Shown here piece after piece: positions 1 through 11,900 of a stretch of DNA of 64,000 nt (the stretch's first letter is position 1; each line of letters opens with the position of its first letter). Location of the stretch: assembly GCF_018446385.1 (NCBI RefSeq), contig NC_055990.1:137466996-137530995 (forward strand), written 5' to 3'. The position numbers and the translations under genes were made by a program. Source of the DNA: Zingiber officinale (Eukaryota; Streptophyta; Magnoliopsida; Zingiberales; Zingiberaceae). Below the pieces are notes generated by a model, which was not told the DNA's origin, searched no databases, and worked only from the letters and a program-made list of their open reading frames with translations.

Positions 1-781
1 TGACTTACCTTTACTTACTAGTTTGCCAGTTGTCTGATCCGCAGACCCAACTGGAATTCCTTCCAGATATTTGGTCAGCCCATCGACCTATCTGGACTTT
101 GCACCAGCTATCCGGTCAGCCCGTTGACCTAGCTGGACTTCACACCAGCTATTTAGTGGGCCCATTGACCTAGTTGGACTTTCTGCCAGATATTCGATCG
201 GCCCATCGACCTATCTGGATATGGACTTCTCACCAGATATCTACTCGACCCGTTGACCTGTCTGGTTAACTCCTGCACATTTAGTAAAGTGGTTAGATCA
301 TAATTATAACTAAACTTATTTGTCATTCATCAAAATCTAAGTTAGACCGTTAGTGCAAACTGTACCAACATTGATTTCAACTTGAAAACCTTCCCTAGTT
401 TTTTAGTTGGATCAGCGACCTAGGGTTTGCTCCTTTTCAGAACACGACCTCATCGTTGCTCCTCTGCAGTTGCTTACCTCAACCTACCTACCAAACATTG
501 GTCCTCAAAACTTGTCTGGACTTTGCCGCTTAACATCATATCAGCTCACTAGGGCTTCCTGTCGATACCAGATCCTCCAAACCTATCGAGCTTCCTTGCT
601 AAGTGTCGAGTCCTCTCGACCCACTTGGACTTCCTGCCTGGCTTCCATGATCTGCCAAGACTTTCCTAATTGAGAAAACATTCTGTACACTTAGTTAACT
701 TGTTAGATTACAATAATACTTAACTTGAACCTTTGATAATATCAAAACTCAGGTTTGATTCTGGTGCACCATGCACCAACA
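1..781 (-). mobile_element. 3' LTR (partial) of Ty1-copia element A
   Basis: The right end reads gcaccaaca followed by aatctcccca. On the minus strand this is a polypurine tract (about 782-796) running into an LTR that starts TGTTGGTGC. The LTR continues left past the window start. Its first 260 bases repeat a motif of about 50-60 bp built on ccggtcagcccgttgacct and agctggactt. The same motif recurs at 32287-32470 and, diverged, at 55560-55830, so it belongs to a family of copia LTRs and not to a gene. Confidence 0.7.
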
Positions 782-3700
782 ATCTCCCCATTTTTGATAT
801 TTGGCAACTAAGGTTCACAATTAAGTTTATAACGCATGCAAATATATGTAAACAAACATTTTAACAACTTAATTCTCCCCCTGAGTTTGTGAACTCTCCC
901 TGAATTCACTATCTCTCCCTTTTTGACACACATTAAAAATAGAAAAAAATATAAACAACAAGTTTGAAGTACACCAAGATTTAAGTTTTTGGAGTTAGAA
1001 AAATTTAAAACCAAAGATATATGAAAATATGATTTGAAAAGAGTTAGTTTTAAAAAGTTAACCAAGATTTTTAATAAATAAATTTGAATAGTAAACTTTT
1101 TAAAATATTTATAAATATATGATTGTTGAAAATATTTTAAGAATTTTGAAAATAAAAAATCTTTAACTAAAGACTGAGTTATGAAACTAGTTGTTTAGAA
1201 AATAAATTATTTTGTAAAGAGAATTTTGAATAAAAAATGTGAAGAAATTTTTTTTTTTTAAAAAAAATGGAGGAGTCTAAAAACATATGTGTAGAATTTT
1301 AAAGTTGAAAATTTAAGTTTAAAACAAGATAAATTTTGAAAAAGATAATTATACAATAAAATAACTTTTTAAATATTTAGAGAAAAAAATTTAAAATGTA
1401 AACATGTTAGTGTAAATCCAAATATTTGAAAATTTAAAAATGTAGATTCTGAAAATAGTTTGTAGAGATAAATTTTGAAAATGTTTGAAAATTTTGTGAA
1501 GATAAATTTAAAACAAAAGTGGGAAGATAAATTATGAAAAACATAAGTTTAAAGATTTAACTAACATAAAGAAAGAAAAATAAATTTTGAAATATGTGAA
1601 GAAGACATATTGAAAATATAAAATTGAAAATGCATTAAATTTTGAAAATCCAAAAAAAATTGAAAATTTGTAAAGAGGATAAAAAAATGAAGTTTGAATT
1701 TTCTTAGTCTTGAAATAATTTCAAAGTTGATATTTATGCTCCCCTTAAATTGATAATTACCTAAAATTCCAATCATGGTTTATAAAAACTAATAAAAATA
1801 TCCTTGTTATGAAATATTCAATGTTCATACCTAGTTGACTACCATAAAATAGTAGCTGCTGACTCAGGTTAGTCAATTTGAACTTTTAATTCCAACTAGT
1901 TTATTACTAGTTAGATTGCTCAAATTGATCAATGTATTTTGTTTAAAGCCTATATTTATAGCGATAAACTAAATTAAGCATATGAAATCTTAGGTTAAGT
2001 CCTAAGCATCTCACATCATTGTATGTTTCAAAATACACAAACAAGGTATTCTACTATGTTTGTGAGATGCTAGCTGCTAAAACTATAGGAGCATACAATT
2101 CTACGATAAGTCCTAGGCTAATCCATAAAGTTAAAATATTGAAAATAATTTTGAAAACAAATTTTTGAAAGGGGAATTTTGATGACAATTTTAATAACTA
2201 ATAAGTAATAATTTTCAAAAACATATTTTGGAATAAAGAACACTACTTTATAAAGCACATTCCTAAATGTCTTCTTAAGTTACTAAATTCAAATTCTGGT
2301 AAAAGTTTGGTAAATATATCAGCTATGTTAGATTTGGATTCAATGTATTGAAGTTCTTTATTACCTTTTGAGACATGATCCCTAATAAAGTGGTATTTAA
2401 CTTCTATGTGTTTTATTCTAGACCGATGTATTGAATTTTTAGTTAGGTTTATAGAACTTATATTATCAATGAAGGTTTTTGCTTTATGTATTCTAAATTA
2501 AAGTCTTTTAAGGTACGGGACATCCATAATAATTGAGCTACACATTCATACATTGCTATGTATTCGGCTTTAATAGTAGATAAGGCAACACAATGTTGCT
2601 TTCTACTAAACCAGCTAACTAAAGAACATCCTAGTAGTTGACATCCTCCACTTGTACTCTTTCTATCTAACTTGCAACCAATATAATCTAAATCATAATA
2701 GCCAACTAATTCGAATTATGATGCTCTTAGATACTACATTCCTACATTTATGGTTCCTTTTAGATATCGAATTATTCTTTTAACATGTAATAGGTGGGAT
2801 TCTTTAGCGCATGTTTGATATCTAGCACACATACTTACTACAAATAATATGTCAGGTCAATTTATAGTTAAGTATAGTAAGCTACCTATCATACTTCTAT
2901 AGTATTTTAAGTAAACTAAGTTACCATTTGGGTCACTATCTAGATTTATGTTATTTGCTGTAGGTGTTTTAAGTTCTTTAGAGTTTTCCATACCAAATTT
3001 CCTAATTAGTTCTCTTGTGTATTTACTTTGATAGACATAACTTCCTTCTTTAGTTTATTTAATTTGTAATCCTAGAAAATAGTTCAACTCCCAACTAAAC
3101 TGATTTTAAATCCATTTTCCATTAAAGTTATAAATTCTTTTAAGAATTTTGAGTTAGTTAACCCAAATACTATGTCATCTACGTAAACCTGGGCTATGAA
3201 TATGTCTGGGTTGGATTTTTATAAAAAGTCTAGGGTCAATTTGACCCTCTTTAAACCCTTTTGAATTTAGGAAACTAGACAGCCTTTCATATCAGGCCTT
3301 AGGTGTTTGTTTTAATCCGTATAATATCTTTTTTAGTTTAAAAACATAATTTCAGTATTCTAGGTTTCCAAATCTTGGGGGTTGACTTACATAGACTTCC
3401 TCTTTAATTTGCCCATTTAGAAATGTAGATTTAAGATCCATTTAATATAACTTGAATCCTTTGTGTGCTGCATAGGCTAGCAACATCCTTATGTATTCAA
3501 TCATAGCTACGGGGGAAAGAGTATCATCGTAGTCGAGTTCTTCGACTTGACTAAACCCTTTTCCAATTAGTCGAGTTTTATTCTAAATAATTTCTCCTTT
3601 ATTGTCTAATTTATTCCTAAAGACCCACTTAGTATTAATAACTGACTTAGTTTTTGGTGGAGGTACTAGGTCCCAAACCTAATTCCTTTCAAATTGACCT

Positions 3701-3964
3701 AACTCTTCTTGCATTGCAATTACCAAGTCAAGCTCAAACAATGCATCATTTATGGTTTTAAGTTCAATTTTAGATATTAGGGCTATTTGACTTAAATTCC
3801 TAAAGGATGATTGGATTTGAACTCTTAACTCTGGATTTCCTATTATTTGTTCAATTGGATGATCATGGTTTAGATGTATTGTTCTTAGATTGGTTTTTAC
3901 TGTTTGTTCATTTTTTTATTAGTTATTCTTCTTCTTCTTGATTTATTGAATTATTGGCTTTAGT
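782..3964 (-). mobile_element. Internal region of Ty1-copia element A, decayed
   Basis: This follows the polypurine tract on the minus strand. Positions 800-2200 are AT-rich and without recognisable coding. Positions 2230-3960 hold reverse transcriptase and RNase H remnants. The upstream gag, protease and integrase parts are absent because the LTR of copia element B starts abruptly at 3965. The element is truncated and cannot be autonomous. Confidence 0.7.
2230..3950 (-). pseudogene. copia reverse transcriptase - RNase H remnant
   Basis: Minus-strand translation gives a typical copia RT-RNase H series with stops and frameshifts. Around 3400-3460 it reads MDLKSTFLNG and EEVYVSQPP, which matches the RT stretch usually seen as 'DVKTAFLNG..EEVYM.QPPGF'. 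Around 2800-3000 it reads YRSMIGSLLYLT. Around 2510-2700 it reads GCKLDRKSTSGG, LVSWFSRKQ and ALSTIKAEYIAM, which is the RNase H core. The enzyme would copy element RNA into cDNA and degrade the RNA strand. Several in-frame stops show it is dead. I base the family on these motifs; the clade (SIRE/Maximus-like) is a guess from LTR size and style. Confidence 0.8.
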
Positions 3965-4187
3965 TGATGGTCCTTGGTTGGCTGGCAAGAGGTGATAAAT
4001 TGCCCTAAAAATTAAATAGACCCTTCTCGATTTTTTGAAATAATTTAGACAAAACACTTGTATAAAAAGAAATAATAAACTAATTAAAAAAAGAAAGAGG
4101 CATAGAAATTTACTTGGTTTGCAATCAGAAGATTATTAATCCAAAACTATGAAAAGCTTACTTAGAATTCTCCTTTGGGTGAAGTAG
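3965..4187 (-). mobile_element. copia B 3' LTR, first piece
   Basis: This matches 18193-18415, including the starts tgatggtcc and tttgaaataatttagac. It ends at the AGTAG target duplication (4183-4187) of the Tekay insertion. The rest of the LTR is at 14744-15605. Confidence 0.8.
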
Positions 4188-7025
4188 TGTAAAATACCAA
4201 AAAAGGGCGGATGGCCATAAGGAAATTTTCCAGAATTTTTAGAAATTTTTTGGAGCTCGTATGACGAGTTTACGGGAATAAATATTGGGCCCCGTGGAAG
4301 CCTGTTTGGGCTACCCCATTTTAGCAAGGAAATGTTGATTTTCTTTTTTTATTATTTTCTTTTCTTTTTCTTCGCCTCCTCCCCCGCGTGCACGACGCCT
4401 CCTTAAGCCGAACTCGCATCGATTCCTTTCCCTAACCGCTCCGAGATGGTTCCTTCTCCTCTTCTCCTTTTTCTTCTGCGACACCAAAGCCTCGCCTCCA
4501 CCTGACTCTTCTCCTCTTCATCTTCTCATCTTCCTCACACGCCACCCTCTCCGCCAGATTCACTGCCATCGTAGTGGGAAGCCACACGAGGGCCACCTCG
4601 CCGCACCTTAGCTTGTTTTGATCCCCTCTTTTGTCTGGCCTCCTCCACAGAGAAGACACCGATTCGAAGCAAGAGATCGCCTAGCCACGCCCTAGATTTG
4701 ACTCATCCTGTTCATCACAGACGCTGATCCACACGATAGCCGACGATCTCCATCTTCCTCTTTTCTGCACCCGAGCCCTTTTTCCTTGCGCAAGAAGCTG
4801 AGCCGTAGCCTGGCCGACCTGTGATTTTTCCCCCTTCTCCTCCTCACTTTTGTCGATGATTTTGGAGGTAAGTGCCATACCAAGTTGTAGTTGGGTTTGA
4901 TCTCTGTTATTGATCTTGATCCTCTTCTTTGTTTCTGATCTAGTCACGGTTGGGGTTGTGAGGGAGTGGAAGGCTCTACCGTGAAGTATTCCGACAGCAA
5001 CATTTGGGGTTTTCGGCCTGAATCCTGGCCAACAGCACTGTTCCGGCAGGGAAATTAGAGATACAAGGGATAATTGTGTTGTTGATCAACAATTCCACCT
5101 TGCTGCAGCCACTAGATCCGGCAACAACCTCCTCTAGCAATGGGTAAGTACAGATTTAGGTGAGTTTTTGTGTTGAATCTGTGATGGATTATGTTATAGT
5201 AAGTCCTAATTAGAAGGTGGAACGATTAGGGTTAATGAAGTTAATCTTGATTGATCAATGGATTAGATTTAGTTAGGAATTTGATTTAGCTACTTGATAC
5301 ATAGCTGAATTAGCTAAATCTGTATGTTTGACACAGGACTTTGACGCGAGACGAGTATCTCGACGTCGGATTTGGATCGAATACAATCCTCTTATTAGAG
5401 GCGGGTACTTTGACTTATCTTTTTAGATATGTCATTTGATATACATAGTAGTGTTTTTAACAAATAGTAATGATTATATTTCTTATCTGTATCTGTTGGT
5501 CACTACTGGATACCTGTTACATGCTTGTTTTGTTTACTTGTTATGCACTTCATGTTAGTACCTACTTGATTATACATGCTTATAGGGGTAGTGACATAAC
5601 CATGCTTTATTATGTTTAGGACCTAGGTTTTTATACCTTATCTGATCTGTGTACCTTTGATTTGATTCTTTGCCCTATGATACACATTTTGTTTAGATGA
5701 ATAGCTTCAGGATATTCCCATGCTTAGTATCATGCACCATCTCGCATGATTGCATGTTGTGCGATAGTCGGCTCCATTATTGTTGAGCACATCGCCAGTT
5801 ACATATATTAGCAACACCATCACTCATGGGTTAGTGATATGTCAGGCAGGTGTGTGGCAGTTCTACTGTTAGGCTTCGCTGGTCCAGTGAGTCAGCATGG
5901 TAGCCGACAGACAGTTCTGCTTTGTTAGGCTCTGCTGGTCTGGAGATGCAGCGTGGTAGCCGACAGACAATTTGCTCTGTTTGGCTCCGTTGGTCCGCTC
6001 ATGGGTAGTGTGACACAGCGTGGTAGCCGGCAGGGATCCCTCCTCTAGACTTGCTTAGGGAGATGAGAGCATTGCACTCCCCCACTTATGATTTGGGGTA
6101 GGAGGATAGGTGTACTCCGACAGCATCCTGTCCACTCGGTCACTCATCAGGAGTAGTGATGGCAGAGTGTACGGTTATCACAACCCTACCCACTCGGTCT
6201 CACCATCATGTGTGAGATGGCTGACTGGCAGTAGGAGTGACCAGGACATGTCATTGGCATCATACGCATTGATGCATTTATTGCTTATGTTTACTGCACT
6301 TATATGCTGCATATTGGATGAATGCATTTGTTTGACATGCATATAGGATTTCTATACCTCTCGAGGTTTTATCCATACATCGGGTCCTGGTTAGTACAGT
6401 TGTTCTCCTATTTATTTCAGTTGCATTTATCCTTCTTATATCAGGAGATTGTACGTATGGTTAGTGCTATTTGTTATTTTCTTTATTATGCATATCAATA
6501 GTTACCCGCTGAGGAGTTGACTCACCCCGTGGATATTTACTATTTTCAGGTTGAGGTTGTCCGGAGGAGTTCCAGTTGCTAGTCCCCTGTAGATTGCGAG
6601 GATGTGTTTTTATTTTTTGGTTTTCTTATTGTACTTTTTAGACTTGTTCTAGTTTCTGACATATGGATATTGTGTTATCTTTATTGCCGATGAGTTGTCT
6701 TGGATATATTTTGCTACATGCTTGCCTGGATGGTAGAAGAGGTGAGTTTATTGTGATTTGTGCTTTATGGGTGTAGTAGAGTAGGATATCAGATTTGAGC
6801 TTTATGAGTGTAGTTGAGTAGGATTTTTGAGATGACTTTTCTTTATCGTTACATTAGTGTAGTTTTACTATTAAACTATGTGGTGATTGCTTATTTTTAT
6901 ATATATGTATGTTCTGGCCGTGTTGGCCGAGATATCTGGATGATATAGTAAGTTTCAGATTGTCACCCGTATATGAGAGATGCTGTCGAAATTTCTTCTG
7001 GCAGGGACTCTCCCGGGGCGGGACA
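4188..7025 (+). mobile_element. Tekay 5' LTR
   Basis: It is 2838 bp and nearly collinear with 11901-14738. It contains a pyrimidine-rich stretch (4320-4880) and GC-rich blocks around 5880-6060. Short ORFs inside it are not conserved as protein between the two LTR copies. A third copy, inverted, is the solo LTR at 57641-60343. Confidence 0.9.
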
Positions 7026-7488
7026 ATTTATTTGGTATCAGAGCCACCTTGCGACCGTGAGTGCGCCTATGGCAGGAGCACCCAGGGCACCACTTAACGA
7101 GGGAGATTCTAGGATTTGTCTGTGGTGTGATTCGTGGTTACACAACGAGAACGTTGTGTCTTTAAGTGGGGGTGATTGTAATACCCCGGTTTTGAGATTT
7201 TGGTTAAGTATAGCTTAAAAGGTTAGATGGTACTATCCATATCACCAAGGTGCACCTTCCTTTTCGAAAATTCCAAACTTAAAGAACTCTAAAGTTAAGC
7301 GTGCTTGGCTTGGAGAAATTTGAGGATGGGTGACCTCCTGGGAAGTTTTTCAGGGTGCGTGCAAGTGAGGACAAAACACGTTGAAAGAACCTCTGGTGGT
7401 CTGTGGAGCTAGTCGTCAACCCGATAGGCAATTCTGGTGGTGTTCCCGGTTTGGTCCGAGTGGGGCCCGCCTGGGCCGGGGCGTTACA
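7026..7488 (+). mobile_element. Cassandra TRIM internal region plus one LTR, embedded at the Tekay PBS
   Basis: From the primer binding site at 7033-7044 onward the sequence follows the internal region of the complete Cassandra at 43820-43965 (ttgcgaccgtgagtgcgcc, agggcacca, gtctttaagtgggggtgat). An LTR then follows at 7177-7488, starting tgtaataccccgg and ending gcgttaca. The LTR carries the 5S rRNA-like core at about 7285-7350. Immediately after it a second primer binding site (7491-7502) leads into Tekay-type leader. No Cassandra 5' LTR is present here. Confidence 0.85.
7285..7350 (+). promoter_or_regulatory. 5S rRNA-derived internal promoter in a Cassandra LTR
   Basis: The core agttaagcgtgcttgg resembles the 5S A-box region and ggatgggtgacctcctgg resembles the intermediate element and C box. 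The full 120-nt 5S gene is not present. In the known Cassandra family this block is conserved in the LTR and is thought to act as a polymerase III-type promoter. Confidence 0.8.
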
Positions 7489-7690
7489 GATGGTATCAGA
7501 GCCAGGTTTGCGAGTCAAACTGGTATTTTTGGATTTGTACGGATTTCCATTATGATTATGTTTTGGAATTCCGTTTTGGATTTGTACGGATTTTCGTCGA
7601 TTTTCTTGTACGGGATTCCAAGGTTATGAATGAGGACTGGACAACGACGAAACATCTTCGGACGACAAATAGGTAAAATGTTAATTTTAT
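7489..7690 (+). other. Tekay leader with second tRNA-Met primer binding site
   Basis: gatggtatcagagcc starts here and continues into caggtttgcgagtcaaactgg, unlike the Cassandra leader. I read it as the 5' untranslated leader of the Tekay element. It has no coding content that I can support. Confidence 0.6.
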
Positions 7691-8635
7691 AAATTTAGTA
7701 CCTGTAGTAATACAGGGGAACAGAAGGGAGACTAGACTGCTTGGGATTTTATCATTTGTACACAGTACTGTCTGGAGGGTGCTTTTTGGAAAGGTAGTCA
7801 TATATTCCGACCACTTACAATTCCTTGACTTGTTTAGTAATGTGAAACCCCTATGGAATACCCATTTATTTACTTATTTAAGGGGTAGTTCTAGAAGCAC
7901 CACGATTTCATGATAGAACTGTGATAGTCCTTCATTGTGCAATGATTTGTTTTCAATTGATCTATAGGTTGTTTCATGCATAAGGACATCAGGGACTTGA
8001 CATCAATAACAAACTTGGTATTGAAGATAAATTGAGATAATGAAATAGGTTGATGGAAATATAGGAAACAACTATATATAATTACTAATATGACCATCTG
8101 GAACAACTATGCCATCCATTGTTGTATAACAAGTATTGAGTTTTTAAATCTTCCTATTTGTTTGCCATGTGTGCTACATGGTTGGTGGATATGGTCCTAG
8201 GACCTTTTCTCAGACTGCTTTTAGTTATACTGAACTGAACAACAACCATAGTGAAGATTCTCAATCGATGGCAATGACTTGCTGACCCTTGCTATGAGCA
8301 ATCATTATTAAGGAAGAGTCGAGCATTGAGATCCATGAGACAGAGGAAGGATGGACAAATTGATTAAGGTCCAAATTTTAACCTGGTTGAATTAAAAATG
8401 GTCCAAACCAATTAAGCCAACTCCACCGCCTGTTCTCAAGAATCAACGTAATTTAACCCCTAAGTATAGGTAATTACTACAATACATTACAATACTTTTA
8501 AGTACAAATTAAACCAGTAAGTGTATATTAGTTACCTATGTATTATTTTATTTATCACCATATATTGGTGCTGTTAAATTAGTATATCCACAAATATCAA
8601 GTTATTTCATATCACCATCAATAATGTAGATTTAT
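7691..8635 (+). other. Unrecognised segment in place of Tekay gag and most of protease
   Basis: About 945 bp of AT-rich DNA without a convincing ORF on either strand lies between the leader and the end of the protease domain. An intact Tekay element would have gag (with zinc knuckle) and the protease active site here. The segment is either a replacement or very decayed sequence; I see no terminal repeats in it. Confidence 0.5.
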
Positions 8636-8639
8636 TAGT

Positions 8640-11600
8640 ACTGGAAATGGTCGAGTTCGATATTATCCTTGGCATGAATTGGCTATCTGCATATTATGCC
8701 ACTGTTGATTGCTAGACAAGGGTGGTCACATTCCGGCCTCCGAACCAACCCTCGTGGGGTTTCACTGACATCAGAGACGACGACATATCGACCATTTCAG
8801 TGATTCAGGCTCAGAAGCTGCTGTCACATGGTTGTCAGGGTTTTCTGTTATCTTTGATTCATACTGAAGATGACAGTAGTTCTCAACTCTCCGACATTCC
8901 AGTAGTCCGAGAGTATCCAGATGTTTTTCCAGAGGAGCTACCAGGTTTGCCTCCCAGAAGGCAAGTGGAGTTTGCTATTGAGTTGATTCTGGGAACCGTG
9001 CCGACATCGAAAGCTTCTTACCATATGACACCAAAAGAGTTGAACGAACTAAAGGTTCAACTCCAGGAGCTTTTAGATAGGGGATTTATACGCCCTAGTG
9101 CTTCTCTGTGGGGTTCTCCAGTACTATTCGTCAAGAAAAATGATGGTACTCTGAGGTTGTGCATAGATTATAGACAGCTGAATGCAGTGACTGTCAGAAA
9201 TAAGTACCCCTTACCACGGATCGAGGATTTGTTTGATCAACTCAGAGGTACATTAGTGTATTCTAAGATTGATCTGCGGTCCGGATATCATCAGCTGAGA
9301 GTCAAAGAATCTGATATTCAGAAGACAACATTCCGTACCAGATACGACCATTATGAGTTTTTGGAAATGCCATTTGGGCTTACCAATGCTCCAGCGGTAT
9401 TTATGGATTTGATAAACCACGTATTCTTGGAGTATCTTGATCAGTTTGTTATCATTTTCATCGATGACATATTGGTCTACTCGCGTTCCGAGGAGGAGCA
9501 TGCGCAGCATCTTCGCACAGTCTTGGAGACTCTTCGGCGACATCAGCTGTACGCGAAGTTCAGGAAGTGTGCTTTCTGGCTATCCTCAGTCGGTTTTCTG
9601 GGACACGTGGTCTCTAGCCGAGGTATTTCAGTAGACCCTTAGAAGATCGAGGCTGTCACCAGTTGGGAGCAGCCGAAATCAGTACAGGAGATCCGCAGTT
9701 TTCTTGGACTAGCAGGATATTATAGACGGTTCGTCGAGGGTTTCTCCCGGATTGCTATGCCGCTGACATGTCTGACCAGGAAAGGCATGAAATTCACTTG
9801 GACCGAAGATTACGAGACCAGCTTCCAGGAGCTAAAGCAGAGATTAGTGTCGGCTCCGATTTTGGTTTTACCCTCCAGAGAGGATGGATTCGTGCTATAC
9901 ACCGACGCATCTCTTCAGGGTTTGGGCACTGTCCTAATGGAGCATGGCAGGATAGTCTCCTATGCTTCTCATTAGTTGAAGGAGCATAAGAAGAAATACC
10001 CAATACATGATTTGGAGCTAACCGCCATCAACTTTTCTTTGAAGATTTGGTGACATCATATTTACAACATTACCTTTGAGATTCTTACGGATCATAAGAG
10101 TCTCAAATATATTTTCACCCAGAAGGAACTCAATCTCTGACAGAGGAGATGGATGGAGTTCCTGAAGGATTACGATTGTACCATTAGCTACCACCCGGGG
10201 AAAGCTAATGTGGTTGCCGATGCACTCAGTAGGAAGTCCAGAGGGACTTTGGCTTGCCACCGGGCTTCAGTCACTGACTTGATTCAGGGTTTCTCCGAGT
10301 TAGGCCTTGAGGAGCAGGGACAGACAGAGTAGGGTATTCTTGTTACCATGGTTGCTTAGTTGTCAATCAGGACGAGGATCCAAGAGGCCCAAGCCGGTGA
10401 TCAACATTTTCAGTTCATTGGCAGCCAGATAGCTCTCGGGCAGTAGACCGAGTACACCCGAGATGAGGAGGGTATTATATATTTTTAAGGCAGATTATGC
10501 GTACCTCAGTCTCATCTGGTCTTACAGGAGCTACTTCAGGAGGCTCATCACTCTCGATTTACGATCCACCCAGGAGGGACTCGCATGCATCGAGATTTGA
10601 GGCGTTCCTACTGGTGGAACGACATGAAGAAAGACATCGCGGAATTCATAGCTAGATGTCTTGTCTGTCAGCAGGTGAAGGCTGAGCACCAAAGACCTTC
10701 CGGATTACTTCAGCGGATTCCTATACCTGAGTGGAAATGGGAACATATTACCATGGACTTTGTGGTGGGTTTGCCTAGGACACGATGAGGCCATGATGTG
10801 ATTTGGGTAATTGTTGATCGATTAACCAAATTCACGCACTTCTTAGCGATCCGGAAGACTGATTTCCTAGATCGATTGGAAGATCTGTATTGCTGGGAGA
10901 TCATCAGATTACATGGTATTCCCTTGAGTATCATTTCAGATAGAGACTCATGGTTCACGTCTCGATTCTGGCAGAGTTTGCAGTAGGCCTTGGGCACTCA
11001 ACTCCGTTTCAGTACAGCTTTCCATTCGCAGATAGATGGACAGTCAGAGCGGACCATTTAGACTCTAGAGGACTTGCTGAGGTCTTGTGTATTGGATTTT
11101 GGGGGCAGTTGGGAGGACCATTTGCCATTGGTAGAGTTCGCCTATAATGACAGCTTTCATTTGACTATCCAGATGGCACCGTTTGAAGTGTGTATGGTAG
11201 GCCTTGTCAGACACCCACCCTCTGGGATGAGGTTGGGGAGGCCCAGCTGTTGGGACGTCATAGAGCTCAACAGGAGGCAGAGTTAGTCCGTACAATCAGA
11301 CGGAGGATGTCAGAGGCGCAGGACCGCCAGAAGAATTATGTTGATCAGAGACGAAGACCCCTGTAGTTCTCTACAGGTGACCATATATTTCTATGAGTCT
11401 CATCCACGAAAGGGGTGAAGAGATTTGGCTTCAGAGGTAAGCTAGCTCCGCGATACATTAGCCCTTTCCAGATCCTGGAGAGGATTGGAGCGATGGCTTA
11501 CCAGTTGGCACTACCACCGTCCCTAGCAGACGCCCACGACGTATTCCACGTGTCTATGCTGAGGAGATACGTACCTGATCCGACACATGTGCTGACAGAT

Positions 11601-11795
11601 ATCTCAGTTCCCGTTCAGCCTGACGTTACCTATGAAGAGGTTCCGGTATGGATTCTGGACCGGAAAGAGCGTTAACTGCGAAACAAGACTATCCAACTGG
11701 TTAAGGTCGGATCGCAGCATCATTCGGACGAGAAGGCTACCTGGGAGCTCGAGGATACTATCCGAGCTCGATATCCCCATCTTTTTATTTGAAGT
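8640..11795 (+). pseudogene. Tekay pol: end of protease, RT, RNase H, integrase, chromodomain
   Basis: 8645-8715 reads VEFDIILGMNWLS, the end of the aspartic protease. RT runs at about 8900-9640 with motifs [20 protein letters not shown] and the catalytic FIDD at 9457-9468. RNase H follows at about 9750-10230 (LYTDASLQG near 9893, then DALSRKS). The integrase zinc finger and core lie at 10540-11290 ([35 protein letters not shown]). The C-terminal GPY/F-like part and a chromodomain follow at 11410-11795 (KLAPRYISPFQIL, DVFHVSMLRRY, then LDRKER, ATWELE, RARYPHLF). The domain order fits a chromovirus polyprotein. At least a dozen in-frame stops, mostly TAG or TGA in place of CAG or CGA, and a few frameshifts after 11290 make it non-functional. 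Confidence 0.9.
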
Positions 11796-11900
11796 ATGTG
11801 GGTTATTTTTCGTTCAGCATTTATACTTTTTATCTGTTGTCAGTACTTGCTGATGGTAGATAACGAAATTGGGAACCAAATTTTTATTAGTGGGGGAGAA

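Noticed and set aside
4432-4947. Arginine- and lysine-rich open frames on minus in the Tekay 5' LTR, with counterparts at 12205-12596
   Set aside because: They lie in the purine/pyrimidine-biased part of an LTR and change frame and length between the two LTR copies, so they are not proteins.
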